Made by a program: the position numbers and the translations under genes. Below the pieces are notes generated by a model. That model had not been told where the DNA came from, searched no databases, and saw nothing but the letters and a program-made list of their open reading frames with translations. From GCA-2731375 sp046582635 (GTDB lineage: Bacteria > Pseudomonadota > Alphaproteobacteria > GCA-2731375), in NCBI GenBank assembly GCA_046582635.1, contig JAYGEA010000033.1, positions 1 through 6,133 on the forward strand: 6,133 nucleotides of DNA, given 5' to 3'. This document shows positions 1 to 6,133 of this stretch, piece by piece (position 1 is the stretch's first letter; each line of letters opens with the position of its first letter).

Positions 1-438
1 ACGGTTTTGGATATCGACCCGATCTTCATTTCCGATATTGAAGGCCGCATGAATCCGGACTGGCCGTTGACGCCGGCGGTCCACGACATGCTGGCCGGCC
101 CCTATCCGGGCATCTTCGATGCCGCCTACAGCCTGGATGTGCTGGAACATATCCCTGTCGAAAGCGAGGAAACCTTCCTGCGCAACATTCTTTCCTCGCT
201 GACCAAGAAAGCGACGCTGATCGTCGGCATGTCGTCCCTGGACAGTCAGGAACATGCCTCGCCGCAAAGCAAGATCGGCCATATCAATTGCAAGCATGGC
301 GGCGATTTGAAGGCCTTGATGGAGCAGTTCTTCGACAACGTCTTCGTCTTCTCCATGAATGACGAGGTGGTGCATACGGGCTTCTGGCCCATGGCGCATT
401 ACTATCTGGCGCTCTGTTGTGGCAAGCGGTCCGGCTAA
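1..438 (+). CDS. Class I SAM-dependent methyltransferase, C-terminal part (5' end outside window)
   Basis: Probably transfers a methyl group from S-adenosylmethionine to a sugar or other small substrate in the cytoplasm; the substrate cannot be read from the sequence. The frame is open from base 1 and ends at TAA 436-438, giving 145 visible residues. A TTG at 7 could be taken as a start, but the first residues (TVLDIDP) look like an internal beta strand of the fold, so the gene very likely begins upstream and the glycine-rich SAM loop is missing here. Residues 45-52 read LDVLEHIP, the post-motif strand typical of the Methyltransf_11/23 group. The C-terminal part (GHINCKHGGDLKALM, then HTGFWPMAHYYLALCCGKR) resembles methyltransferases found in polysaccharide or O-antigen loci, from memory of that family. 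The last 20 bp overlap the candidate GTG start of the next gene, which suggests an operon with a nucleotide-sugar enzyme. Family assignment is fairly safe; substrate is unknown. Confidence 0.8.
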   Translation, partial: TVLDIDPIFISDIEGRMNPDWPLTPAVHDMLAGPYPGIFDAAYSLDVLEHIPVESEETFLRNILSSLTKKATLIVGMSSLDSQEHASPQSKIGHINCKHGGDLKALMEQFFDNVFVFSMNDEVVHTGFWPMAHYYLALCCGKRSG

Positions 439-1297
439 GCTTCTCGTCGTCGGCGGTGACAGCGCCATCGGCGGCGTCCTGGCTTGACATTTCTCCAACG
501 CGGGCTGGCAGGTTCAGGCCACCACCCGCCGCCGGGATCAAGTGGACGAGCGCCACCCCTATCTGGACCTCACCGCGCCCACGGCTTTGCCCCCGGCCGA
601 CGTCGTCATATTGAGCGCCGCCGTGGCCCGCATTGGCGAGTGCGAAAACGATCCAACATCAAGCCACGCCATCAACGTGGACGGCACCCTTGCCGTGGCC
701 CGACAAATGGCCGGGCAGGGGGCCCATGTGGTGCTGCTGTCCACCGACAAGGTGTTTGACGGCAGGGTGGCAAAGCGGGACAGAAACGCCCAACCCTGTC
801 CCACATGCGCCTACGGTCGGCAAAAGGCGGCGGCCGAGGCGGGCATTCTCGATCTGGGAGACAGGGGCGCGGTTCTGCGGCTGAGCAAGGTCTTGGCGCC
901 GGGCAATGAACTGCTGGCCGGCTGGGCCAAGGCGCTGGCCGCCGGTCAGACGTTTGCCCCCTTCGATGACCTATATCTGGCGCCGGTTACCGTTGGTCTG
1001 GTAGCGGAATTGGCCATCCGGATTGCCGGCGAACGGGCCAACGGCATCTTCCATTGCACCGGGGCGGAAGATCAAAATTATGTGGATCTGGCCCGCATCC
1101 TGGTGGCCGAACGCGGCGGCGTTGAAGCTTTGATCCAACCCATATCCTGCCGCGACGCCAACATGCCGGCTGCCGCCCGGCCTCGCCACACCAGTCTTGA
1201 AATGAACCTGGAGCGGGATTTATGGGGCATCGTCGCGCCGGAATTCGATGCCACGGCGCGGGCGATCATATCGGCTGACAATACAAGCCTGACATAG
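419..1297 (+). pseudogene. NAD(P)-dependent nucleotide-sugar reductase/epimerase (extended SDR, RmlD-like) with in-frame TGA
   Basis: Related to dTDP-4-dehydrorhamnose reductase and similar SDR enzymes that reduce or epimerise nucleotide sugars. Read from GTG 419, the frame covers 292 codons, close to the usual length of about 290. Codons 7-22 give the first strand and dinucleotide loop (KLLVVGGDSAIGG), codon 23 is TGA (485-487), and the frame then continues without a shift as HFSNAGWQVQATTRRR. Downstream features are intact: STDKVFDG (codons 108-115), YGRQK with the catalytic Tyr132-x3-Lys136 pair, and the RLSKVL strand. The longest uninterrupted frame starts at GTG 542 (251 residues), but a protein from there would lack the NAD-binding loop and probably be inactive. 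The start at 419 has no strong ribosome-binding site and overlaps the methyltransferase by 20 bp, as in coupled operons. CGA (Arg) to TGA would explain the break. A base-calling error cannot be excluded, in which case the gene is intact. Confidence 0.75.
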
Positions 1298-1336
1298 CGC
1301 AAGCTCTTCTTTCAAGCTTGAAATACTTTAGGCTTG
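1284..1336. terminator. Possible bidirectional transcription end: nested inverted repeats between convergent genes
   Basis: The 30-bp gap between the convergent stop codons at 1297 and 1330 contains CAAGCT (1300-1305) and AGCTTG (1315-1320), a perfect 6-bp inverted repeat with a 9-nt loop. It is nested inside a perfect 7-bp inverted repeat, CAAGCCT (1284-1290) and AGGCTTG (1330-1336). The outer arms lie within the ends of the two coding regions. There is no strong U tract on either strand and the stems are short, so termination is an inference from position more than from the structure itself. Confidence 0.3.
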
Positions 1337-3196
1337 GGCGGCTTCCAGTTCCTCTTCAGCCGCCATCCATTCAACCTCGGCGGCGGCAATGGCTTTGTCG
1401 GTCTGAGCCCGCTTTTGGTTCAGATTGGCCAGCTTGTCCGGTGTCTTCTGGTACAGCGCCGGGTCGGCCAGAGCGGAGGTAATGCGGGTCTGTTCGGCCT
1501 GCAGCTTGGTCATCTTCTGCTCCGCCGCCTTGGCGGTCTTGCGCAGGGGGGCCAGGCGCTGGCGGGCCTGGGCGTTGGCGCGCCGCGCCGCCCGGCGGTC
1601 TTTCTCCGAGCTTTCGGTGATTTCTTTCGGTGCCTCGCCGCGCAGGGCCAGTCGCCGGTAGTCGTCGATATCCCCCTCCCACGGCGTCACCGTGCCGTCG
1701 GCCACCAGCCACAGCCGGTCCGTGGTTAACTCCAGCAGGTGGCGATCATGGCTGATCAGCAACACGGCACCGGGAAAATCGTTCAGGGCCTGAACCAGGG
1801 CTTGGCGAGCATCCACGTCCAGATGGTTGGTCGGCTCGTCCAGGATCAGCAGATGCGGCGCCTTTGCGGTGATCAGGGCCAGGACCAGGCGGGCCCGTTC
1901 GCCGCCCGAGAGGAACTGCACCGCCGTCTCGGCCCGGTCCTGGATCAGGCCGAAGGTTCCCAGTCGGGCGCGCAAGGCCGCCTCCTTCAAATCCGGCAAC
2001 AGGTGTTGCAGATGGGCGACCGGTGTGTCCTCGGCGTGCAAATCCTCAATCTGGTGTTGGGCAAAAAAGCCGGTGCGTAGTTTGCCGCCGCGTTGGACCT
2101 GGCCCGTCATGGGCTCCAGCCGCCCCTCGATCAGCTTGGCCAGAGTAGATTTGCCGTTGCCGTTGCGGCCCAGCAGGGCGATGCGGTCCTTGGCGTCGAT
2201 GCGCAGGTCCAGGCCCGTAAGGATAGGCTTGCCCGCCTCATAGCCGACCGATGCCTTGTCCAGGCTGATCATGGGCGATTTCAGCTCGGACGGCTCGGGG
2301 AAACGGAAATTGACCGATGGGTCCGCCACCGCCTCGGCGATGGGCTGCATCCGCGCCAGGGCTTTCAGGCGGCTTTGCGCCTGGCGCGCCTTGTTGGCCT
2401 GATAGCGGAAGCGGTCCACATAGGCCTGCATGTGCTTGCGGGCGGCATCCTGGCGTTGGCGCAGGCGCTCCTGCTGCATCTGCCGCTCGCGCCGGGTTGC
2501 CTCGAAGGTGTCGTAACCGCCCCGATAGAGCGTCAATTGGCCCCGGTCCACGTGCAGAATTTCGGTCACCGCTTTGTTCAATAAATCCCGGTCATGGCTG
2601 ACCAGCAGCACGGTGTGGGGATAGCGGCGCAGGTAATCCTCCAGCCACAAGGTGCCTTCCAGATCAAGATAATTGGTCGGCTCGTCCAGCAACAGCAGAT
2701 CCGGCGCCGCGAACAGAATTGCGGCCAATGCCACGCGCATGCGCCAGCCGCCCGAAAATTTCGACAAGGGCCGTCCCTGCGCCGCCTCGTCAAAGCCCAG
2801 GCCGGCCAGAATGGCGGCGGCGCGGGCGGGTGCGGCGTGGGCCTCGATATCGAGCAGCCGTTGATGAATTTCACCAATGCGGCCCAGGTTCTTGGCGGTC
2901 TCGGCCTCGGCCAGCAATGCCGTGCGTTCGGTATCGGCCTCCAGCACATTGTCCAGCAGGGTTTGCGGCCCCCCCGGTGCTTCCTGGGCCATCATCCCGA
3001 GGCGGGCGCGGCGGGCACAGCGGATGGAGCCGCCGTCGCCGTGCAACTCGCCGGTAATCAATTTAAACAGGGTACTCTTGCCGGCGCCATTGCGGCCCAC
3101 GACGCCCACCTTATGGCCCTTTGGAATATGGGCCGAGGCCTCGGTCAGAATATCCCGCCCGCCGATGCGGTATGTCAAATCGTTGATGTGCAGCAT
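1328..3196 (-). CDS. yheS: ABC-F family ATPase, YheS type
   Basis: A soluble twin-ATPase protein without membrane segments. ABC-F members bind the ribosomal E site and act on stalled or slow translation; the exact task of YheS-type members is less well defined. The 622-residue product has Walker A GRNGAGKST (34-42), signature FSGGW (147-151) and Walker B LLLLDEPTNYLD (167-178). The interdomain linker (about 212-290) includes the arginine-rich stretch YVDRFRYQANKARQAQSR. The second domain has Walker A GRNGNGKST (343-351), LSGGE (429-433) and DEPTNHLD (453-460). A charged coiled-coil tail fills roughly 525-622. Length and the FSGGWRMR signature match E. coli YheS (about 637 residues). Both Walker B glutamates are present; the first domain has Tyr where His is usual (DEPTNYLD). 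I chose ATG 3196 because MLHINDLTYRIGG matches the family N-terminus. An ATG at 3259 would add 21 unrelated residues and run through the divergent promoter region. It converges on the epimerase gene and diverges from ndk. Confidence 0.93.
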   Translation of the reverse strand: MLHINDLTYRIGGRDILTEASAHIPKGHKVGVVGRNGAGKSTLFKLITGELHGDGGSIRCARRARLGMMAQEAPGGPQTLLDNVLEADTERTALLAEAETAKNLGRIGEIHQRLLDIEAHAAPARAAAILAGLGFDEAAQGRPLSKFSGGWRMRVALAAILFAAPDLLLLDEPTNYLDLEGTLWLEDYLRRYPHTVLLVSHDRDLLNKAVTEILHVDRGQLTLYRGGYDTFEATRRERQMQQERLRQRQDAARKHMQAYVDRFRYQANKARQAQSRLKALARMQPIAEAVADPSVNFRFPEPSELKSPMISLDKASVGYEAGKPILTGLDLRIDAKDRIALLGRNGNGKSTLAKLIEGRLEPMTGQVQRGGKLRTGFFAQHQIEDLHAEDTPVAHLQHLLPDLKEAALRARLGTFGLIQDRAETAVQFLSGGERARLVLALITAKAPHLLILDEPTNHLDVDARQALVQALNDFPGAVLLISHDRHLLELTTDRLWLVADGTVTPWEGDIDDYRRLALRGEAPKEITESSEKDRRAARRANAQARQRLAPLRKTAKAAEQKMTKLQAEQTRITSALADPALYQKTPDKLANLNQKRAQTDKAIAAAEVEWMAAEEELEAAQA

Positions 3197-3213
3197 GGGG
3201 GCTTCTAGCACGG

Positions 3214-3242
3214 TTGCGCCGGAGATGCGAAGCCGATATAAA
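3214..3242 (+). promoter_or_regulatory. Candidate sigma70-type promoter for ndk
   Basis: TTGCGC (3214-3219) and TATAAA (3237-3242) are separated by exactly 17 bp, a good match to a housekeeping -35/-10 pair. Transcription would start near 3249 and leave a leader of about 50 nt before the ndk start codon at 3298. On the opposite strand the same TATA core reads TTTATA, with TGGAAA 17 bp upstream of it, a weaker possible promoter for the ABC-F gene. The two promoters may therefore overlap. No mapped transcript supports either one. Confidence 0.5.
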
Positions 3243-3297
3243 CCACCCGCAAAATTCATTTTCCATTACGTTTCCAAGACATAGAAAGCCCGAACCA

Positions 3298-3720
<423 letters not shown>

Positions 3721-3730
3721 CGCCAGCGCT

Positions 3731-4561
3731 ATGCTGCATCGCGATCCTCTCCGGCCCATTACCGAGACGGAGGTCGCGGCCTATCAACGGGACGGCGCCG
3801 TTCTTTTGAAAGGCCTGTTCGATCTGGACTGGATCGAAGGGCTGCGCGAGGCGGTGGACGATGACAAGTCCGCGCCGGGCCCCATGGTGCGTTACAACAC
3901 ACACCCCGGCAACGCCGGCGAGTTCTTCGTTGACTTCCAGCTTTGGCAGCGTTGGGAGCCCGCCCGCCGGTTCGCCCTGGAAGGGCCGGGCGGGGCCATC
4001 GCCGCGCGCATGATGGGAGCCGAAACCATTGCCTATTACCACGACCATTTGCTGGTCAAGGAACCGGGCACGCAAGAGAAGACGCCCTGGCATCATGACC
4101 AACCCTACTATCCCATTGAAGGCTGGATGGTCGGCTCCATCTGGCTGCCCCTGGACCCGGTGCCGCGGGATATCTGCGTGGAATTTATCGTCGGCTCCCA
4201 CCGCTGGGACCGCTGGTTCGCGCCGCAGTTCTTCAAATCCGGCACGCCAGAATTGCAAACCCAGGACCCCCGTTTCGAATCCATTCCCGATTTCGATGCC
4301 CAACGCCCTGAGCTCGATCTGTTGTCATGGGATCTGGATCTGGGCGATTGCATTTTCTTCCATGCCCTGGTGGTCCATGGCGCGCCGGGCAATGCCTCGC
4401 GACAAACCCGCCGCCGGGCCTATGCCACCCGCTGGCTGGGCGAGGATACCCGCTATGCCACCCGCGCCGGACAGACGTCTCCGCCGCTTGAAGGCCACGG
4501 CCTTGAACCAGGCGATCTGATGACCTGCGAAATGTTTCCCCAGGTTTGGCCGCACCCCTAA
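3731..4561 (+). CDS. Phytanoyl-CoA dioxygenase (PhyH) family Fe(II)/2-oxoglutarate oxygenase
   Basis: A probable non-haem iron oxygenase that couples 2-oxoglutarate decarboxylation to hydroxylation of a small molecule; the substrate cannot be deduced. The 276-residue product fits the family (about 250-300). It starts with the typical segment ITETEVAAYQRDGAVLLKGLFD (10-31). The facial triad is visible: His121-His122-Asp123 in TPWHHDQPYY supplies H-x-D, and His216 in FFHALVVHGAPGN is the distal histidine. One of Arg227-229 is the likely 2-oxoglutarate-binding arginine. GSIWLPLDP (135-143) and VEFIVGSHRW (150-159) are the usual core strands. There is no signal peptide or membrane segment. ATG 3731 lies 10 bp after the ndk stop with no clear Shine-Dalgarno, so translation may be coupled to ndk. 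It converges on the DUF1326 gene with 18 bp between their ends. No hairpin terminator is obvious in that gap. Confidence 0.9.
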   Translation: MLHRDPLRPITETEVAAYQRDGAVLLKGLFDLDWIEGLREAVDDDKSAPGPMVRYNTHPGNAGEFFVDFQLWQRWEPARRFALEGPGGAIAARMMGAETIAYYHDHLLVKEPGTQEKTPWHHDQPYYPIEGWMVGSIWLPLDPVPRDICVEFIVGSHRWDRWFAPQFFKSGTPELQTQDPRFESIPDFDAQRPELDLLSWDLDLGDCIFFHALVVHGAPGNASRQTRRRAYATRWLGEDTRYATRAGQTSPPLEGHGLEPGDLMTCEMFPQVWPHP

Positions 4562-4579
4562 TCGGGGGTTATTACTTTT

Positions 4580-5248
4580 CTATCGATCAAGCCATGCGGT
4601 CAGCCGTGATCGTTCGCGGATCATGCCATCCTGATTGAAATGATGGACGCAGTAATGAGCGTAGGTATCTTCGTACGCCATGTCCATCTCACCCATCGCC
4701 ATGGTCGAGCCCAGGCCGATTTCCGCGTAAGTGAATTCAAAACTGCCGCTCGAACGCGCCAGGGCGATATGGAACGGCTCTCCATTGAACGCTTTGATCA
4801 CCGGCCTGCTGTCGCCCCTCATGACGCCGGGTATATTGACCTTCAAGGTTCTGCCTTCGAAATCCACTTCAAGATCGATGGGCAGAAACAATGTCTCCAA
4901 GTTTTCCGGGCAGAGGGAACCGAAGACAGAGAAAGCATTGCTGAGCGGCACGCATGCCCCACCCGAGATGATCGTTTCCATTGCGTGGCGTTGCGCCTCG
5001 TCCGCGCTTTCGTCGATAACGATTTGGCTTGTGCCGCCCCCGTCCGCGATCTCGCCGGGCCATTTGTACAGGCAGGACCACTTCAGGCCCGCTAGTGGCG
5101 TGCCGTTGAAGTGGCTGTCGACCACCGTGCCGGCGTAGGCTGACTGACAATAGCCGTGCGTGCTGGGTAAATTGAACTGGCAGCCGCAGTTTACGGCGCA
5201 ATTACAGTTGTCGTACGTTTCGCTTTTGAAAACCCATTGATCGGCCAT
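4580..5248 (-). CDS. DUF1326 domain-containing protein
   Basis: A 222-residue protein of unknown function that matches my memory of the DUF1326 family. The family hallmark is the N-terminal cysteine cluster: MADQWVFKSETYDNCNCAVNCGC places cysteines at 15, 17, 21 and 23, with another in HGYCQ (34). Such a cluster suggests metal or redox binding, which is inference. Later parts include KWSCLYKWPGEIADGGGTSQIVID, a GACVPLSNAFSVFGSLCPENLE segment, and a His/Cys-rich C-terminal stretch HYCVHHFNQDG. There is no signal peptide or membrane helix, so it is probably cytoplasmic. ATG 5248 is chosen because it has a strong purine-rich ribosome-binding site (AGGGGGG, 8 nt upstream) and gives the family N-terminus. 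The frame is open upstream to 5458, but that stretch has no family resemblance and overlaps the regulator gene. The divergent neighbour is a winged-helix regulator, so joint regulation is plausible. Confidence 0.85.
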   Translation of the reverse strand: MADQWVFKSETYDNCNCAVNCGCQFNLPSTHGYCQSAYAGTVVDSHFNGTPLAGLKWSCLYKWPGEIADGGGTSQIVIDESADEAQRHAMETIISGGACVPLSNAFSVFGSLCPENLETLFLPIDLEVDFEGRTLKVNIPGVMRGDSRPVIKAFNGEPFHIALARSSGSFEFTYAEIGLGSTMAMGEMDMAYEDTYAHYCVHHFNQDGMIRERSRLTAWLDR

Positions 5249-5256
5249 GTTAAAAA

Positions 5257-5263
5257 CCCCCCT
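5257..5263 (-). promoter_or_regulatory. Ribosome-binding site deciding the DUF1326 start
   Basis: On the minus strand this reads AGGGGGG, separated by 8 nt from ATG 5248. It is the strongest Shine-Dalgarno-like element near any candidate start of this gene. It favours 5248 over the much longer upstream extension of the open frame. Confidence 0.6.
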
Positions 5264-5315
5264 GATAAGATATCCGCCGTGATTGTTTGAGGTTAGCCAT
5301 GTTCCTGATTGGCCG

Positions 5316-5345
5316 CTTGGAGAAAACCTTGAGATAATCTTGAGA
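5316..5345 (+). repeat. Three phased CTTG(G)AGA direct repeats, candidate operator
   Basis: CTTGGAGA at 5316-5323, CTTGAGA at 5328-5334 and CTTGAGA at 5339-5345 repeat at 12- and 11-bp steps, about one helical turn. A further TTGAGA occurs at 5385-5390 and a related TTTGAGG at 5286-5292. Tandem, helically phased half-sites are the usual layout for OmpR/PhoB-type winged-helix proteins. The adjacent gene at 5437 encodes such a domain, so autoregulation or control of the divergent DUF1326 gene is an attractive inference. Confidence 0.45.
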
Positions 5346-5358
5346 AGTCGCGGATAAT
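5329..5358 (+). promoter_or_regulatory. Candidate promoter for the winged-helix regulator
   Basis: TTGAGA (5329-5334) and GATAAT (5353-5358) with 18 bp between them form a reasonable sigma70-like pair on the plus strand, upstream of ATG 5437 with a leader of about 70 nt. The -35 element is itself one copy of the CTTGAGA repeat, and the next copy lies in the spacer, so a protein bound there would be expected to affect polymerase binding. The rest of the 188-bp intergenic stretch (5249-5436) shows no gene. I did not find a convincing minus-strand promoter for the DUF1326 gene. Confidence 0.4.
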
Positions 5359-5436
5359 GGCAAAATTCGAACAGAAACAATTCATTGAGATTTTGTTCAA
5401 CCGGACAGAACAGGGACGGGATAGCGCGGAAAAGGC

Positions 5437-6126
5437 ATGCTGTACAAATTCGGGTCATTCGAACTGGATACGGATCAGCTTGAGTTCAGGGTCTCGGACG
5501 AGGTGCGCCCACTGGTGCCTCAGGTTTTCGATGTTCTTCGCCATCTGGTCGAGAATGCCGAACGCTTGATCAGCTGTGAAGAGTTGATCGAAGTTATTTG
5601 GTCCGGACGCGCCATTTCCGATGCCTCCATCAGCTCGCGTATTAATGCGGCCCGCAAGGCGTTGGGTGACGACGGCAAGCGGCAGGTGCTGATCAAAACC
5701 GTGCCGCGCCGCGGTTTTCGGTTTCTGGGCCGTGTAACCGCCATTGGCGCAGACGATGGGGAACCAGCCCACCCGACGAAACCCGGCATCGCCGTGCTGC
5801 CGTTCAGCAATATGTCGGACGATCGGGAACAGGATTTTTTCGCCGACGGTCTGGTCGAGGACATTATTACCGCCCTGTCCAAGGTTTCGCGATTGCGGGT
5901 CATCGCCCGCAATTCGAGCTTCAACTACAGTTCCGCCTACAATGGCCATTCGCAGGATGTGCGCAAGGTTGCCGATGACCTTGACGTCCGATATGTGCTG
6001 GAAGGCAGTGTGCGGCGGGAGGGCCAGCGCATTCGGGTCACCGCGCAATTGATTGACGCGCAGGACGGCAGCCATATTTGGGCGGAAAGATACGACCGCA
6101 AACTCGATGATGTCTTCGATATTTAA
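5437..6126 (+). CDS. Winged-helix (Trans_reg_C) regulator with FlgO/TolB-N-like domain, frame ends early
   Basis: Probable DNA-binding transcription regulator. Residues 1-100 form an OmpR/PhoB-type winged helix of the CadC-like group without a receiver: FGSFELDTDQLEFR (N-terminal sheet), the recognition-helix region SDASISSRINAARKALGD (61-78), and the wing IKTVPRRGFRFLG (86-98). After a short hydrophilic linker comes IAVLPFSNMSDD (118-129), then EGSVRREGQRIRVTAQLID and HIWAERYDRKLDDVFDI. This is the domain that often follows in adenylate-cyclase-like and TPR-containing regulators. There is no transmembrane helix, so it is cytoplasmic. ATG 5437 has GGAAAAGG just upstream (5428-5435). The product is only 229 residues: family members normally continue from DVFDIQD into a TPR region of several hundred residues. 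Here TAA (6124-6126) stands in the place of that Gln codon, followed by GAC GAT, so the gene may be truncated by a nonsense change. The window ends 7 bases later, so what follows is unseen. Confidence 0.85.
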   Translation: MLYKFGSFELDTDQLEFRVSDEVRPLVPQVFDVLRHLVENAERLISCEELIEVIWSGRAISDASISSRINAARKALGDDGKRQVLIKTVPRRGFRFLGRVTAIGADDGEPAHPTKPGIAVLPFSNMSDDREQDFFADGLVEDIITALSKVSRLRVIARNSSFNYSSAYNGHSQDVRKVADDLDVRYVLEGSVRREGQRIRVTAQLIDAQDGSHIWAERYDRKLDDVFDI

Positions 6127-6133
6127 GACGATA

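Noticed and set aside
485..487. TGA as a selenocysteine codon in the epimerase
   Set aside because: The position is in the helix after the NAD-binding loop, not a catalytic site, and the expected residue is Arg (CGA). I see no convincing SECIS-like hairpin directly downstream, and this enzyme family has no known selenoproteins.
2594..3208. Long plus-strand open frame opposite the ABC-F gene, and similar ones at 1739-2080 and 2093-2584
   Set aside because: They lie antisense to a well-supported ABC-F coding region. Their translations are low-complexity Gln/Gly/Ala-rich sequence, as expected from the complement of a high-GC gene.
3214..3297. N-terminally extended ndk starting at 3214
   Set aside because: The 28 extra residues have no counterpart in NDK, whose N-terminus matches the GTG at 3298, and the extension would cover the candidate -35/-10 elements.
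4562..4579. Possible terminator between the convergent dioxygenase and DUF1326 genes
   Set aside because: The 18-bp gap contains only a short G run and T-rich bases; no stem of useful length can be drawn.
5368..5410. Imperfect direct repeat CGAACAGAA (5368-5376) / CGGACAGAA (5402-5410) and inverted GAACA (5369-5373) / TGTTC (5394-5398)
   Set aside because: Short, imperfect and spaced without clear helical or stem logic; compatible with chance in a 188-bp intergenic region.
5455..6075. Minus-strand open frame of 206 codons opposite the regulator
   Set aside because: The plus strand encodes recognisable winged-helix and FlgO-like domains with a good ribosome-binding site. The antisense product resembles no family I know.

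Overview
The window is about 60% GC, strongly GC-biased at third codon positions, and reads like the chromosome of an alphaproteobacterium, probably a Rhodospirillales-type organism. That placement is inferred from the 140-residue nucleoside diphosphate kinase, the overall codon use and the gene families present. No marker gene fixes the taxon. I see no RNA genes, insertion sequences, CRISPR arrays or phage genes.

Layout from left to right: (1) Plus strand: the C-terminal part of a SAM-dependent methyltransferase of the type found in glycan or polysaccharide loci (1-438). It overlaps a nucleotide-sugar reductase/epimerase of the extended SDR (RmlD-like) family (419-1297), whose frame is cut by a TGA at 485-487 inside the N-terminal Rossmann fold. 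This pair looks like the tail of a surface-sugar operon. (2) Minus strand, converging on it: a complete YheS-type ABC-F ATPase (start at 3196, end at 1328). (3) Divergent from that: ndk (3298-3720), with a good sigma70-like promoter, followed 10 bp later by a phytanoyl-CoA dioxygenase-family Fe(II)/2-oxoglutarate enzyme (3731-4561). (4) Minus strand: a cysteine-rich DUF1326 protein (5248 to 4580). (5) Divergent from that across a 188-bp intergenic region: a winged-helix regulator fused to a FlgO/TolB-N-like domain (5437-6126). Its reading frame stops exactly where homologues normally continue into a TPR region.

The ABC-F, ndk and methyltransferase genes are ordinary housekeeping or envelope functions. 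The two most notable observations are the in-frame stops in the epimerase (TGA at 485-487) and in the regulator (TAA at 6124-6126). Each sits inside an otherwise continuous homologous frame, and each is explained by one C-to-T change (CGA to TGA; CAA to TAA). They could be real gene decay, strain polymorphism or base-calling errors. Stop-codon reassignment is unlikely, because TGA, TAA and TAG all end intact genes here. The DUF1326/regulator divergent region carries three helically phased CTTG(G)AGA repeats that overlap a candidate promoter and look like an operator. I found no convincing new multi-gene system.
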